Source: Rhodospirillaceae bacterium (GTDB lineage: Bacteria; Pseudomonadota; Alphaproteobacteria; Rhodospirillales; 2-02-FULL-58-16). Taken from it: 8,228 nucleotides of DNA. The notes under the pieces were generated by a model that was not told the DNA's origin, did not search any database, and saw only the letters and a program-made list of their open reading frames with translations. The stretch is from assembly GCA_013349695.1 (NCBI GenBank), contig DUZD01000235.1, positions 1-8,228 of the forward strand, in the 5' to 3' direction. Numbering within the stretch: position 1 is the stretch's first letter; each line of letters starts with the position of its first letter. Positions 1 through 7,035 of this stretch are shown piece by piece. The translations under genes were made by a program, and so were the position numbers.

Positions 1-41
1 CCAGGCTCGACGGCGCGCTCTATCGTTAGGGACGTTTCCGC

Positions 42-1760
42 TCAATCCGATTGGTGGGAAAAGCCCAGTCCGTCCGGGGCCTGCTCGGGCGCGGCATCCG
101 CGTCGTGGTGCTTGCGGGCGATGAACAGCTTCACGTCGCCGAAGCTGACCGGCACGATGAGAGCCGACGGCAAGATCCTTGCGAGCGGAGTCAACAGGGC
201 GGCGAAACCGCCCGGCAGTTGGGCCGCCGCCTTCCGCCACAGATAGGGCAGGGTCGCATAATGCGTGTAGCCGGTGACGTGGACCACCTCGTAACCGGCC
301 CGCGCCAGCATGCCTTCGAAAAAGTCCCTGGAGAAATACTGGAGATGCATATCCATGATCCAAGGCCAATGGCGCCCCGTCAGGCGCGGCAACCAGTTGT
401 GCCTGTCCAGCGTCGAAAGACAGAGAATCCCGCCGGGCCTCAACATCCGGTGGATCCCCGTCAGCAGGCCGTAGGGGTCGGGGACATGCTCGAGGACATC
501 CCAGGCGATCGCCAGATCGTAATCGTCCCTCAGGGACCCGCGGTTGTCGTCCAAGGTTCCGGTGAAGACCTCCACCCCGACCTCCTCCCTGGCGATGCGC
601 GACGCCCAGCGCGAAGGCTCGATGCCCTCGCAACGCCATCCCCTTTTTTCCGCCTGGGCGAGGAACAGGCCGCAAAATGCGCCGATTTCCAGCATGGCGC
701 CTGTTTCGGGCAGGAAGGGTTCGATCCGTTCATAGGTTTTTTCGAAATTCAACTCCCGCGCCGCCCGGTTGTCGATATAGGTCGGATCCTCGACGTCGGA
801 ATAGAGCGCTTCCAATTCCTCGGGCTGGCTCTTTCCGGGAACCTGCATCAAACCGCATTGGAGACATTGGACGACCTGGGGCGTGTTCTTGTGATCCATG
901 CTCGAACAGCGATAGGCCTCGGCGCCCTCGCGGCCTTCGGCCTCCGAACCGGAGGCGGGGTAAATTTCGACCATGAAACTAGAGCCGCAATAGCAGCATT
1001 TGTCGTCGATCACCGCGGCCGGCTTGAACTTGTTGCGTCCCGTGATCGAGGATGCCGTCAGACGGAACAGCTTGGCAATGCCGCTGAGAATCTCGAAGCG
1101 CGGAATCTTTGAAACTCCCGTATGGCGGTCCCGGAATTGAATGGGAACCTCGCTGATCCGGGCTCCGGCGCTGTGGAGCCGGAAGACCGTTTCCATGAAA
1201 AAGGAATATCCCCTGGAGCGCAGTTTCGTGCATCTCAGTTCATTCAGCGTCTTGACGTCAAAGGCCCGGAACGACGTGGTGAACTCGTGAAAAGGTAGCC
1301 GCAGGAGGAGCCGCGCCAGGGTGTTGGCGCAAACGCTGAGGAACATCCGGTAGCCGCGGTAATCGCATGTGCCCCCCTTAATATAGCGGGAGCCGATGAC
1401 CATGTCCGCGTCCTCCAGGGCGTCCAGGAGTTGGGGGATGTTGTCGGGGGTATGGGACAAGTCGGCGTCCATCGTCACCAGGCGGTCGAAGCCGTGGCGA
1501 ATGGCGTAGAGAAAAGCCAGCTGATGGGCCGAGCCCAGCCCCAGCTTGGCCGGCCGGTGGACCACGTGAAGGCGCCCGTCGGCGGCCGTCAACTCGTCCA
1601 GAAGCCGGCCAGTGCCGTCGGGCGAATCGTCGTCCACCACCAGGACTTCCAGGTCTTCTCCGAGCCCGTGAATCCGCTTGAGAAGGACGGGGATGTTCTC
1701 CCGCTCGTTATAGGTAGCGGTGGCGACGAGGGTCCTCGGTTTGTCGTAACGTCCGCTCAT
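42..1760 (-). CDS. GT2 glycosyltransferase fused to class I SAM methyltransferase (572 aa)
   Basis: Residues 1-240 match the GT2 polyprenol-phosphate mannose/glucose synthase (DPM1-like) family. Visible motifs are an N-terminal TYNERENIP, the nucleotide-binding VVDDDSPDGT (41-50) and the metal-binding DADLSH (98-103). A linker at about 250-310 carries cysteines C255, C256, C258, C285, C299 and C302 (CCYCG ... CLQCG), like the zinc ribbon that precedes many Methyltransf_23-type enzymes. Residues 355-500 form a class I SAM methyltransferase with the SAM-binding loop LEIGAFCG (357-364) and AWDVLEHVPDP (419-429). No C-terminal multi-helix membrane region is apparent. By family, the first half should transfer a sugar from an NDP donor to a lipid phosphate or glycan, and the second should methylate a sugar or lipid; both substrates are inferred. 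The ATG lies 21 bp after the stop of the upstream SxtJ-like gene with only a weak GGAT-type ribosome site, so the two are probably co-transcribed. The stop is TGA. Confidence 0.93.
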   Translation of the reverse strand: MSGRYDKPRTLVATATYNERENIPVLLKRIHGLGEDLEVLVVDDDSPDGTGRLLDELTAADGRLHVVHRPAKLGLGSAHQLAFLYAIRHGFDRLVTMDADLSHTPDNIPQLLDALEDADMVIGSRYIKGGTCDYRGYRMFLSVCANTLARLLLRLPFHEFTTSFRAFDVKTLNELRCTKLRSRGYSFFMETVFRLHSAGARISEVPIQFRDRHTGVSKIPRFEILSGIAKLFRLTASSITGRNKFKPAAVIDDKCCYCGSSFMVEIYPASGSEAEGREGAEAYRCSSMDHKNTPQVVQCLQCGLMQVPGKSQPEELEALYSDVEDPTYIDNRAARELNFEKTYERIEPFLPETGAMLEIGAFCGLFLAQAEKRGWRCEGIEPSRWASRIAREEVGVEVFTGTLDDNRGSLRDDYDLAIAWDVLEHVPDPYGLLTGIHRMLRPGGILCLSTLDRHNWLPRLTGRHWPWIMDMHLQYFSRDFFEGMLARAGYEVVHVTGYTHYATLPYLWRKAAAQLPGGFAALLTPLARILPSALIVPVSFGDVKLFIARKHHDADAAPEQAPDGLGFSHQSD

Positions 1761-1781
1761 CGAGTATCCGGTTCGATCGGC

Positions 1782-2216
1782 TCAGAACTGGTTCTTCATG
1801 GAGTCCGGATCGGGGCCGGGCGGGTGGCGCTCGATCCAGTAGCTCTTCGCCTGCCTGTCGAAACGGAGACGGAGCGGGTCCTTGCCCGCGATCCTCATGA
1901 TCAGTGCCATGGGGGTCACCGTGAGGAAGAACAACACCCCCATGACCAGGGGGCTGACGATGGAATTAAGCAGCATCCCGAACCGATGCCAGAGCAGGTT
2001 AAGAGGCCTGAGCGCAACCGGCCGGACAAGGGCGAAAAGCATGAAAACAGCCGTCAGGCCCAGGGCCCATGGCCGCACCGGAGCGCCACCCGTCAGCGGC
2101 CACAGGCCGATGAGGGCGAAAACGGCGGCGAAGACAAGGCCGAAGGTCCGCTCCGAGCCCGCCGCCACCTCGTGACCGCGGTGCAAGTCCTCGTGAATGC
2201 CTTGTTTTTCAGCCAT
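1782..2216 (-). CDS. SxtJ-like small membrane protein (144 aa)
   Basis: The protein starts with a charged, soluble stretch (1-23). Hydrophobic segments follow at about 24-42, 49-66 and 82-106, with arginines between them, then a hydrophilic tail that includes YWIERHPPGPDPDSMKNQF. This layout and the tail resemble the SxtJ family, named from a membrane protein in saxitoxin clusters but common in bacterial polysaccharide and secondary-metabolite loci, often near carbamoyltransferases. Its biochemical role is unknown. It is the first gene of a two-gene minus-strand unit with the glycosyltransferase-methyltransferase, which supports a role in glycan or envelope assembly. The ATG at 2216 is preceded by AAAGG very close by and by AAGAAG further upstream. 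No carbamoyltransferase lies in the window. The family call rests on remembered sequence character, not on a search. Confidence 0.8.
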   Translation of the reverse strand: MAEKQGIHEDLHRGHEVAAGSERTFGLVFAAVFALIGLWPLTGGAPVRPWALGLTAVFMLFALVRPVALRPLNLLWHRFGMLLNSIVSPLVMGVLFFLTVTPMALIMRIAGKDPLRLRFDRQAKSYWIERHPPGPDPDSMKNQF

Positions 2217-2524
2217 TGCCTTTCATGCTTCTTGACCGAGGCGATGTTTACACGTCTTTTTGCCGGCAAGTCAAAGAACCCGATTTGCGCCACGGCGGGC
2301 AGCCCATCACGGCCTGGACCGTCTCGACGAAGCGCCGCCATAACAGGGAAAATACAGGGAATCAGGCAATGAAACCCCGTTACGGGTAAGCCGAACCGCG
2401 CGAAAAGCTGAAGTAGCTGTTTTAAGTTACCGGTTTTTGGTTTAAAATATCATCCTTCAATAAGCCGCTTTGTACTAAGAACCTGCACATTCAGGGCTGA
2501 AGTTGCCATTGTGGGAGGCGATCT
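2217..2524. other. Divergent intergenic region between the glycosyltransferase operon and the secreted-protein gene
   Basis: This 308-bp stretch separates two divergent units. Its left part holds the minus-strand promoter candidate. In the middle is a short direct repeat, ACAGGGAA, twice at 2343-2361, followed by the palindrome CCCGTTACGGG (about 2375-2385). The right part (2420-2460) is AT-rich and contains TAAAAT (2443-2448) and TATCAT (2448-2453). Either could be a -10 for the plus-strand secreted-protein gene, but no convincing -35 lies at the right distance. I see no convincing gene here; the open frames look like chance. Confidence 0.5.
2245..2274 (-). promoter_or_regulatory. Promoter candidate for the SxtJ-like/glycosyltransferase operon
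   Basis: On the minus strand, TTGACT (2274-2269, five of six to the -35 consensus) is followed after 18 bp by TAAACA (2250-2245), a weak -10. Transcription would begin about 20 bp before the ATG at 2216. The spacer contains the perfect palindrome TTGCCGGCAA (2260-2269), which abuts and partly overlaps the -35 and could be an operator. This is a sequence reading only. Confidence 0.35.
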
Positions 2525-3088
2525 TTGAAACAAGACAGGCGTTTTCGTTTCAGTGCGATATCGGTGGCGATTTTTTCCGCCGGGCTGTGGCTTGGAAGTT
2601 CTCCGGCCCTGGCCGGCGAAACCGACACCAGGACCTTCCAAGAGCGCAAGCATGACAAGGCCAACGCCCTGCGCGAGAAGTCAAAGGACAACGCCGCCGC
2701 GCGCCTGGGCTACGATAGCGTCTATTCGACCGGCCATGCGAGGGGTATCGATTTTTATGCAATCGGCCAACAGATCGCCCGTTTGGCGGCAATAATACAG
2801 CAACTGTCCGATCCGGCGGCCTCCGGACAGGTGCCCCGCGCTCCGCCGGGCTTGAGCCTGGCGCCGGCCATGGTTTCGGGAATGTACGGACCCGGCGGGC
2901 CGACCAAGAAATCGGTTCGGCTGCTGTTGGAGTACCGGCTGATGGTGGCCGGCAACCCGAGACTGACCGTCGGCGTGGTCAGGGATGACGGCGACAAGGT
3001 CATTGCCCAGGTGACGACGGCGGACGGATCCGTGGTCGAGGAATATTCAATCGACAAGAAAACCGGCGACTGGGAACCGATACGCTGA
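2525..3088 (+). CDS. Secreted protein of unknown function (187 aa)
   Basis: The TTG at 2525 is supported by GGAGG at 2513-2517, seven bases upstream. The N-terminus is a typical Sec signal peptide: basic MKQDRRFRF, a hydrophobic core at about 10-24 and a likely cleavage after ALA at 28-30. The mature protein is periplasmic or exported. A charged region (35-60) is followed by a stretch with a short hydrophobic helix (about 78-95) and a Pro/Gly-rich linker (100-127). A C-terminal module (about 130-187) reads as alternating beta strands ending in VVEEYSIDKKTGDWEPIR, loosely reminiscent of PepSY-like folds. No catalytic motif or cysteine is visible. It lies 88 bp upstream of the CsgG-family lipoprotein on the same strand, so both may serve one export or envelope function. 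I do not recognise the family. Confidence 0.85.
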   Translation: MKQDRRFRFSAISVAIFSAGLWLGSSPALAGETDTRTFQERKHDKANALREKSKDNAAARLGYDSVYSTGHARGIDFYAIGQQIARLAAIIQQLSDPAASGQVPRAPPGLSLAPAMVSGMYGPGGPTKKSVRLLLEYRLMVAGNPRLTVGVVRDDGDKVIAQVTTADGSVVEEYSIDKKTGDWEPIR

Positions 3089-3176
3089 AGCGCGTCATCG
3101 ACCGCGCGACCATGACGCTTCCAATCCCCCTCTTTGAATATGGGGGCGGAGTTTTTGAGTGGGAGGTTGAGTCTCG

Positions 3177-3395
3177 ATGCAAAAACAATTCACCAGTTTG
3201 ACGCCGGCGGCGTTTGTCTTGCCCGCCGTAATGGTATTTTCGCTCGCCCTTTACGGCTGCCAGACGACGCAAGGCGAGGTAAGGCCGGACTCTTTCTTCG
3301 GCGAGGGCGGATGGGAGTCAGGTGGCGGCGAGCGCCGCGCCCGCCGACGCGATGCCCAAGATCAGCGGTCCGAAGCGGACGATTTCGGTCGGTAA
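3177..3395 (+). CDS. Lipoprotein signal peptide and N-terminus, probably the 5' part of the frameshifted CsgG-family gene
   Basis: The ATG at 3177 has GGGAGG at 3161-3166. The product begins with MQKQFTSLTP, a hydrophobic stretch, and the lipobox LALYGC, so the cysteine at position 28 would be lipidated by the Lgt/LspA/Lnt pathway. After about 40 residues the sequence turns into Arg/Gly-rich text (ERRARRRDAQDQRSEADDFGR), typical of reading GC-rich DNA out of frame. The next frame carries the CsgG domain, whose family members start with exactly such a lipobox. Dropping one base near 3313-3317 would join GCQTTQGEVRPDSFFGEGGW to the downstream AASAAPADAMPKISGP in one lipoprotein. I therefore read this as the first exon-like piece of a split gene, broken by an indel or sequence error, and not as an independent 72-residue protein. 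Confidence 0.6.
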   Translation: MQKQFTSLTPAAFVLPAVMVFSLALYGCQTTQGEVRPDSFFGEGGWESGGGERRARRRDAQDQRSEADDFGR

Positions 3396-4236
3396 GTTCG
3401 ACGCCATCGGCGCTTTCACCGCCAAATACGGCAACTGGGACATCGGCGGCGGGCTGTCGGCGATGATGACCACGGCGCTGATCGAGTCCGGGCAGTTCAT
3501 CGTCGTCGAACGCGCCAACCTTCAGCAGGTGTTGTCCGAACAGGAACTGAAGACCTCCAGGCTGACCAACCCCAATACCGGGCCGACGCACGGAAAGATC
3601 ATCGGCGTCCAGCATCTGGTTTACGGCTCGGTGACCGAGTTCGGGGCCGAGGACAAGGGCAGCGGGTTCAGCATCGGCGGCTCCGGCGGCGGCATCGGCA
3701 ACCTTATCAGCGGCGCCCTTTCCACTCAGTCGGCGTCGGGCAATGTCACCATCGACGTGCGGCTTGTCGACACCACCACCGGACAGGTTATCGAAACCCA
3801 CACCATAAACCAGCCGATCTCATCCTCGGGTTTTGATGTTTCCCTGGGCTACCGGGGCATCAACATGGGCACCAACCAGTTCGACAAGACGCCCCTGGGC
3901 GTGGCTTCCCGAGCGGTCATTTCGAGGGCGGTGCGGAGGATCACCTCTGACGTGCGGGGCACCCCCTGGACCGGCCGGGTCGTCGAGTTCGACGGCGATT
4001 ATCTTTACATCAACGCCGGCTCCCGAGCCGGCATAAAGAGCGGCGACAAGTTCATGATCGAGCGTGTGGTCAAGCGGCTCACCGACCCGACGACCAGCGA
4101 GGTCCTTTCCATACGAAAGAAGCCGCTCGGCGTTCTTCAGGTTACCGGGGTGGAAAACAAGATCTCGTATGGCACCTTCCAGCCCCTGGAAATGGAGCCG
4201 CCCCGGCGCGGCGACTTGGTTGCCATAATGTACTGA
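3322..4236 (+). CDS. CsgG/HfaB-family outer-membrane lipoprotein body (304 aa from GTG; lipobox in another frame)
   Basis: CsgG-family proteins are outer-membrane lipoproteins that form nonameric secretion pores for curli or holdfast components. Residues 15-165 match the family pattern: ISVGKFDAIGAF, a helix, then ESGQFIVVERANLQQVLSEQ (56-75), GVQHLVYGSVTEF (95-107), a Gly/Ser-rich segment (113-140) in the region where CsgG has its membrane hairpins, and NVTIDVRLVDTTTGQVI (141-157). A further domain (about 215-304; GRVVEFDGDYLYINAGSRAGIKSGDKF) resembles the extra C-terminal beta domain of FlgT-like relatives. The GTG at 3322 has GGGAG at 3313-3317 and could start translation. From that start, however, the protein has no signal peptide or lipid anchor. 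The signal peptide and lipobox lie in the overlapping frame starting at 3177, so the full gene is probably 3177-4236 with a frameshift between 3283 and 3322. Confidence 0.88.
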   Translation: MAASAAPADAMPKISGPKRTISVGKFDAIGAFTAKYGNWDIGGGLSAMMTTALIESGQFIVVERANLQQVLSEQELKTSRLTNPNTGPTHGKIIGVQHLVYGSVTEFGAEDKGSGFSIGGSGGGIGNLISGALSTQSASGNVTIDVRLVDTTTGQVIETHTINQPISSSGFDVSLGYRGINMGTNQFDKTPLGVASRAVISRAVRRITSDVRGTPWTGRVVEFDGDYLYINAGSRAGIKSGDKFMIERVVKRLTDPTTSEVLSIRKKPLGVLQVTGVENKISYGTFQPLEMEPPRRGDLVAIMY

Positions 4237-4238
4237 TC

Positions 4239-4263
4239 CCCGCCTCCGGCGAAAGGAGGCGGG
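4239..4263 (+). terminator. Hairpin after the CsgG-family gene, possible terminator
   Basis: CCCGCCTCC (4239-4247) and GGAGGCGGG (4255-4263) form a perfect nine-base stem with a seven-base loop, three bases after the stop codon. No T-run follows directly; the T-rich stretch at 4308-4314 is too far away. It may act as a weak terminator or a 3' stabilising hairpin, and its right arm could double as a ribosome site for an upstream start at 4271. Confidence 0.5.
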
Positions 4264-4375
4264 AGAAAACATGCCGCCGTATTTCTTAACAAAAACACCG
4301 CCGAATATTTTTTTCAAGGCCGCCCATTTGGCGCCGCGGCACTGCTTATACTGGGCGAGAAGGTGGTGGGTTGGA

Positions 4376-4729
4376 ATGAACGGTCTTGACGACAACGAAC
4401 GGAGAGTCCTGTCGGAAGCCCTGTCGATCTACGCGACGCTCAGGCTGTGGGGACTCATCTCCAGTTACCGGCGGGAGAGCGAAGACGGGGACGTGCTATG
4501 GGAATCCCCGTTCGGCAAATGGAAGAAGGACTATCTCGATGAACAAGAGAAGCTGATCTCCGTTGCCGTCAAGCTGGGCCTGGACGAGACCTGCCGGGCC
4601 GACATCGAGGCCGGGATGGGGCTGGTGGACGGGGTCACGTCCATCGGCGGCCTGAGCGGTCGCCACATGCACCGCCGGCTGAAGAAGTGGCGCATGGTCC
4701 TCGGCGAAAGGCTCAGGCGCTCCCTCTGA
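4376..4729 (+). CDS. Small protein of unknown function (117 aa)
   Basis: The protein is soluble, rich in charged residues and apparently mostly helical: NERRVLSEALSIYATLRLWGLISSYRRES, then FGKWKKDYLDEQEKLISVAVKLGL, then a glycine-containing segment and a basic C-terminus (RRLKKWRMVLGERLRRSL). It has no signal peptide, membrane segment or recognisable catalytic motif. I do not know the family. I chose the ATG at 4376, which has AAGGTGG nine bases upstream, because coding character begins there. An in-frame ATG at 4271 with GGGAG would add 35 residues, but that stretch is AT-rich and unlike the rest. It follows the CsgG-family gene on the same strand, separated by a hairpin, so co-transcription is uncertain. 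Its stop codon lies in the loop of the next hairpin. Confidence 0.7.
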   Translation: MNGLDDNERRVLSEALSIYATLRLWGLISSYRRESEDGDVLWESPFGKWKKDYLDEQEKLISVAVKLGLDETCRADIEAGMGLVDGVTSIGGLSGRHMHRRLKKWRMVLGERLRRSL

Positions 4730-4737
4730 GGGAGCGC
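4717..4737 (+). terminator. Hairpin spanning the stop codon of the 4376-4729 gene
   Basis: GCGCTCCC (4717-4724) pairs perfectly with GGGAGCGC (4730-4737) around a five-base loop that contains the TGA stop. No T-run follows. It may be a terminator component together with the hairpin at 4782, or an mRNA end-protecting stem. Confidence 0.4.
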
Positions 4738-4781
4738 TCCCCCTCGGCGGCCAGGTCTTCCGGCACCGGTTCGCGGCCGAA

Positions 4782-4801
4782 CGCCCGCGGCGGGCGCTTT
4801 T
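4782..4801 (+). terminator. Rho-independent-like terminator between convergent genes
   Basis: CGCCC (4782-4786) and GGGCG (4792-4796) form a GC-rich stem around GCGGC, followed by C and four T (4798-4801). This is the best intrinsic-terminator candidate of the plus-strand unit and lies between convergent genes. The T-run is short, so efficiency is uncertain. Confidence 0.5.
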
Positions 4802-4871
4802 GCGGGCCACTAGGGAAAGGCCTGCCTTTCGGTCACTTGGCGGGAGGGTGGTCCGGCTCTCCACCTACTCT

Positions 4872-5822
4872 TCACATGGCCACTCTGGAGACCGCCGCCG
4901 AACCGAAGTGCTTGTCGAAATATCGATCCAGGCGGTCCTTGTATTCGGGGACGAAGACCGCCTGATCGTTCTTGTTCTCCAGCCGCTCGGGAAGCGCGCT
5001 CCGCCGCCGCTCCACACGGGCGCCGTGGGATTCCAGGAAACCGGCGAACCTTTCGGTCTCTCCCTTCGGGTCGGCGACGATGTCCAGGTAGTCCACGGTA
5101 TGGATATGGCCGGCGGGAAGCTTCGCCAGGCTTTCCTCGATCTCCTCGATGACCCGTTTGATCTGGACGACGATCTGCTCGACGGGGTCCTCCAGCCGTT
5201 CGATCTCGGCCATGCCTCGGGGTGGGTGGCCTTGGCGGCGGCGGAGGTTGCCATAACATTTCAGCCGTGCGTTGAGGTGCGAATTGCAGACATAGTAGGG
5301 ATCGCGCCGGAGGCGGAGGACGAGAATATTCGGGATGATTCCCCGGAGGGTATCCAGGTTCGCCTTGGCGTAGACGTTGTCGAAGAACAGCGGCGCCTGT
5401 TTCACCGATTCCATCGCCGCCAGCTTGCGGCACAAGCCGGCGCCGTCGATCCTTTCCGGTTCCGTGCAATAGTACTGCCCCTTGCCGAGACGCAGCCAAT
5501 GCTTCCAGAACCATCCCCACTCGTTGGGTTCGTGGGGGCCCATGGTCTTCTGGTAACGGAAGTCGAAGTCGGCGATCTCCTCCTGGCGGAGGATCTCCTT
5601 TTCCATGACGCAGCCACAGTAGGGGGCCAGCCAGTACTTGGCGAGGACCCGGCTGACGTAGCCCAGGCGCATGGCGTTCCCGAGCAGCTGGATGAGCACG
5701 GTCGAGCCGCATCGCCCAGCCTCGATGAGGAAGGTCACCGGCATCTCCGGGACCGTGAAGCGGCTGGTCAGGAGGTCGTCCTTGGCTTGCAGTGCCCGGT
5801 TGATGGTTTCCAGGTCGTCCAT
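4872..5822 (-). CDS. PAPS-dependent sulfotransferase family protein (316 aa)
   Basis: The protein matches the P-loop-like sulfotransferase fold. A 5'-phosphosulfate-binding loop is visible as FLIEAGRCGSTVLIQLL (31-47), preceded by a beta strand. The 3'-phosphate-binding segment is VLRLRRDPYYVCNSHL (168-183), with the expected arginine and, at 181, a serine. Family members move sulfate from PAPS to a hydroxyl or amine of a sugar, lipid, peptide or small molecule; the acceptor is not evident. There is no signal peptide or membrane segment, so it should act in the cytoplasm. The ATG at 5822 has GGGAG six bases upstream. It lies 130 bp downstream of the radical SAM gene on the same strand, so the two may be co-transcribed and may modify the same product. 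With the nearby glycosyltransferase and methyltransferase, a sulfated, methylated glycan is one plausible end product. Confidence 0.88.
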   Translation of the reverse strand: MDDLETINRALQAKDDLLTSRFTVPEMPVTFLIEAGRCGSTVLIQLLGNAMRLGYVSRVLAKYWLAPYCGCVMEKEILRQEEIADFDFRYQKTMGPHEPNEWGWFWKHWLRLGKGQYYCTEPERIDGAGLCRKLAAMESVKQAPLFFDNVYAKANLDTLRGIIPNILVLRLRRDPYYVCNSHLNARLKCYGNLRRRQGHPPRGMAEIERLEDPVEQIVVQIKRVIEEIEESLAKLPAGHIHTVDYLDIVADPKGETERFAGFLESHGARVERRRSALPERLENKNDQAVFVPEYKDRLDRYFDKHFGSAAVSRVAM

Positions 5823-5952
5823 GATGTCTCCCGTTCAGAGCGCCGTGCCGGATCGGAACTCCGCCAGTTTATGCAGCGCCTCGATGCCTATTACAACCTG
5901 ATCGCCCAGGAGTATTTTTTTCGGCGAAAGCTATATGTCCCGACGGCTCCCG

Positions 5953-7035
5953 TCATCCGACGAAGTTCTTGTGGAAGGCGAAGTCCGGATGGTCGAGGGA
6001 GTGCATGATCTCGTTGAGGTAATGGGGCCGGCAGCCGCGGTAGCATTCGTCGATGCGGATGGCCTCGACCACCTCCCGGTATCTCTCCGATCCGAGGATG
6101 TCCTCGATATTCTGCTCCCTCAGGTTGCCGACGAACTTGTTCATCGGGCCGCAGACCGAGACGTCCATGCTGTTCTCGATCCACCATTCGAAGTTCACCG
6201 CGTAGCACCTCTTGTAACGACGCACGAAGTCCGGGTTGGGGGCGCCGTCCTCGTGATAGGGGGTGTTGTTGATCTGAAACTGGTAGGGCTTGTAGACGAC
6301 CTCGAAGGTCTCGTCGTTGAGGCTTTCCCGCATCCACCGGATGTCCTCCTCGACCCGCCGCGTGCCGAGGTCGAACTTGGAGGTGCGGATGCCGACGGCC
6401 CCCCGGTTGATGACCGGCTTGATATTCAGGTAGTCGGCACCCAGCTTCTTGGCCAGAATCCCGGCCTCCTTCAGCTCGTGGTGGTTCTTCTGGTGGAGCA
6501 CGAACTGGATGCCGACGGTGAAGAAATCGCGTCCCTTCCGGTTGGCCACCAGCCATTCGATGTTGTCGATGATCGACGGGAACGAGCCCCGGCCGACGTG
6601 GACCCGGTTGTGAGTCTCGGTGGTCGCGGCGTCGAGGCTGAAGCGGATCCAGGTGAAGGTGTCGAGGATGTGCCGGCAGTAATCCTTGGGGAAGTCGCCG
6701 TTGGTGAACATCGCCTGGTCGAGGCCGAGGCCGCGCACCCCCCGCGCCAGGTCGACGAATCGCTTGTAGAGCACCGGGTCGCCGCTGCCGATATGGGTCA
6801 CCGCCTTGAGGGCGAGTCGGCTGCCGGTGGTCAGCGCCCTCATGACGATGTCGAAGTCGACGCCGTGGGCCTTCTCCTGCTAGCCCTCGTAACCAGAGCA
6901 CCAGATGCAGCGGTGATTGCAGTAATTGGTCAGGTCGATGTTGATATGGACCGGAAAGGTGTACTCGCCCTCCAGGGCCGCCTTGACGTGATCCAGATGG
7001 TGAATGACCTTCGAGCCGGCGAACTTGGAAAACAT
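5953..7035 (-). CDS. Radical SAM protein with C-terminal cysteines, interrupted by an in-frame TAG at codon 52
   Basis: From ATG 7035, with AAGGAA at 7046-7041, the frame runs MFSKFAGSKVIHHLDHVKAA to the cluster motif CNHRCIWC (residues 39-46), the CxxxCxxC that binds the SAM-cleaving 4Fe-4S cluster. A single TAG follows at 6882-6880 (codon 52, after SGYEG). The same frame then continues without a break to TGA at 5953. Beyond the stop are the GGEP-equivalent GSGDP (about 83-87), TNGDFP, a strand with IRFSLDAAT, and a C-terminal SPASM/twitch-like region with C277, C295, C331 and C335 (CGPMNK; ECYRGC). The part after the stop can be read from ATG 6843 (296 residues) but would lack the cluster cysteines and be inactive. 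Family members catalyse radical modification of peptides, sugars or cofactors; the substrate is unknown. The TAG may be a recent nonsense mutation, a sequence error or a read-through codon. Neighbouring genes all end in TGA. Confidence 0.85.

Noticed and set aside
51..1112. Long plus-strand open frame antisense to the glycosyltransferase-methyltransferase
   Set aside because: No family character, Arg/Gly-rich, and fully explained by GC-rich codons of the real gene on the other strand.
4800..6008. 402-residue plus-strand frame antisense to the sulfotransferase
   Set aside because: The sulfotransferase P-loop and 3'-phosphate motifs lie on the minus strand. Only the 5823-5952 portion deserves a note.
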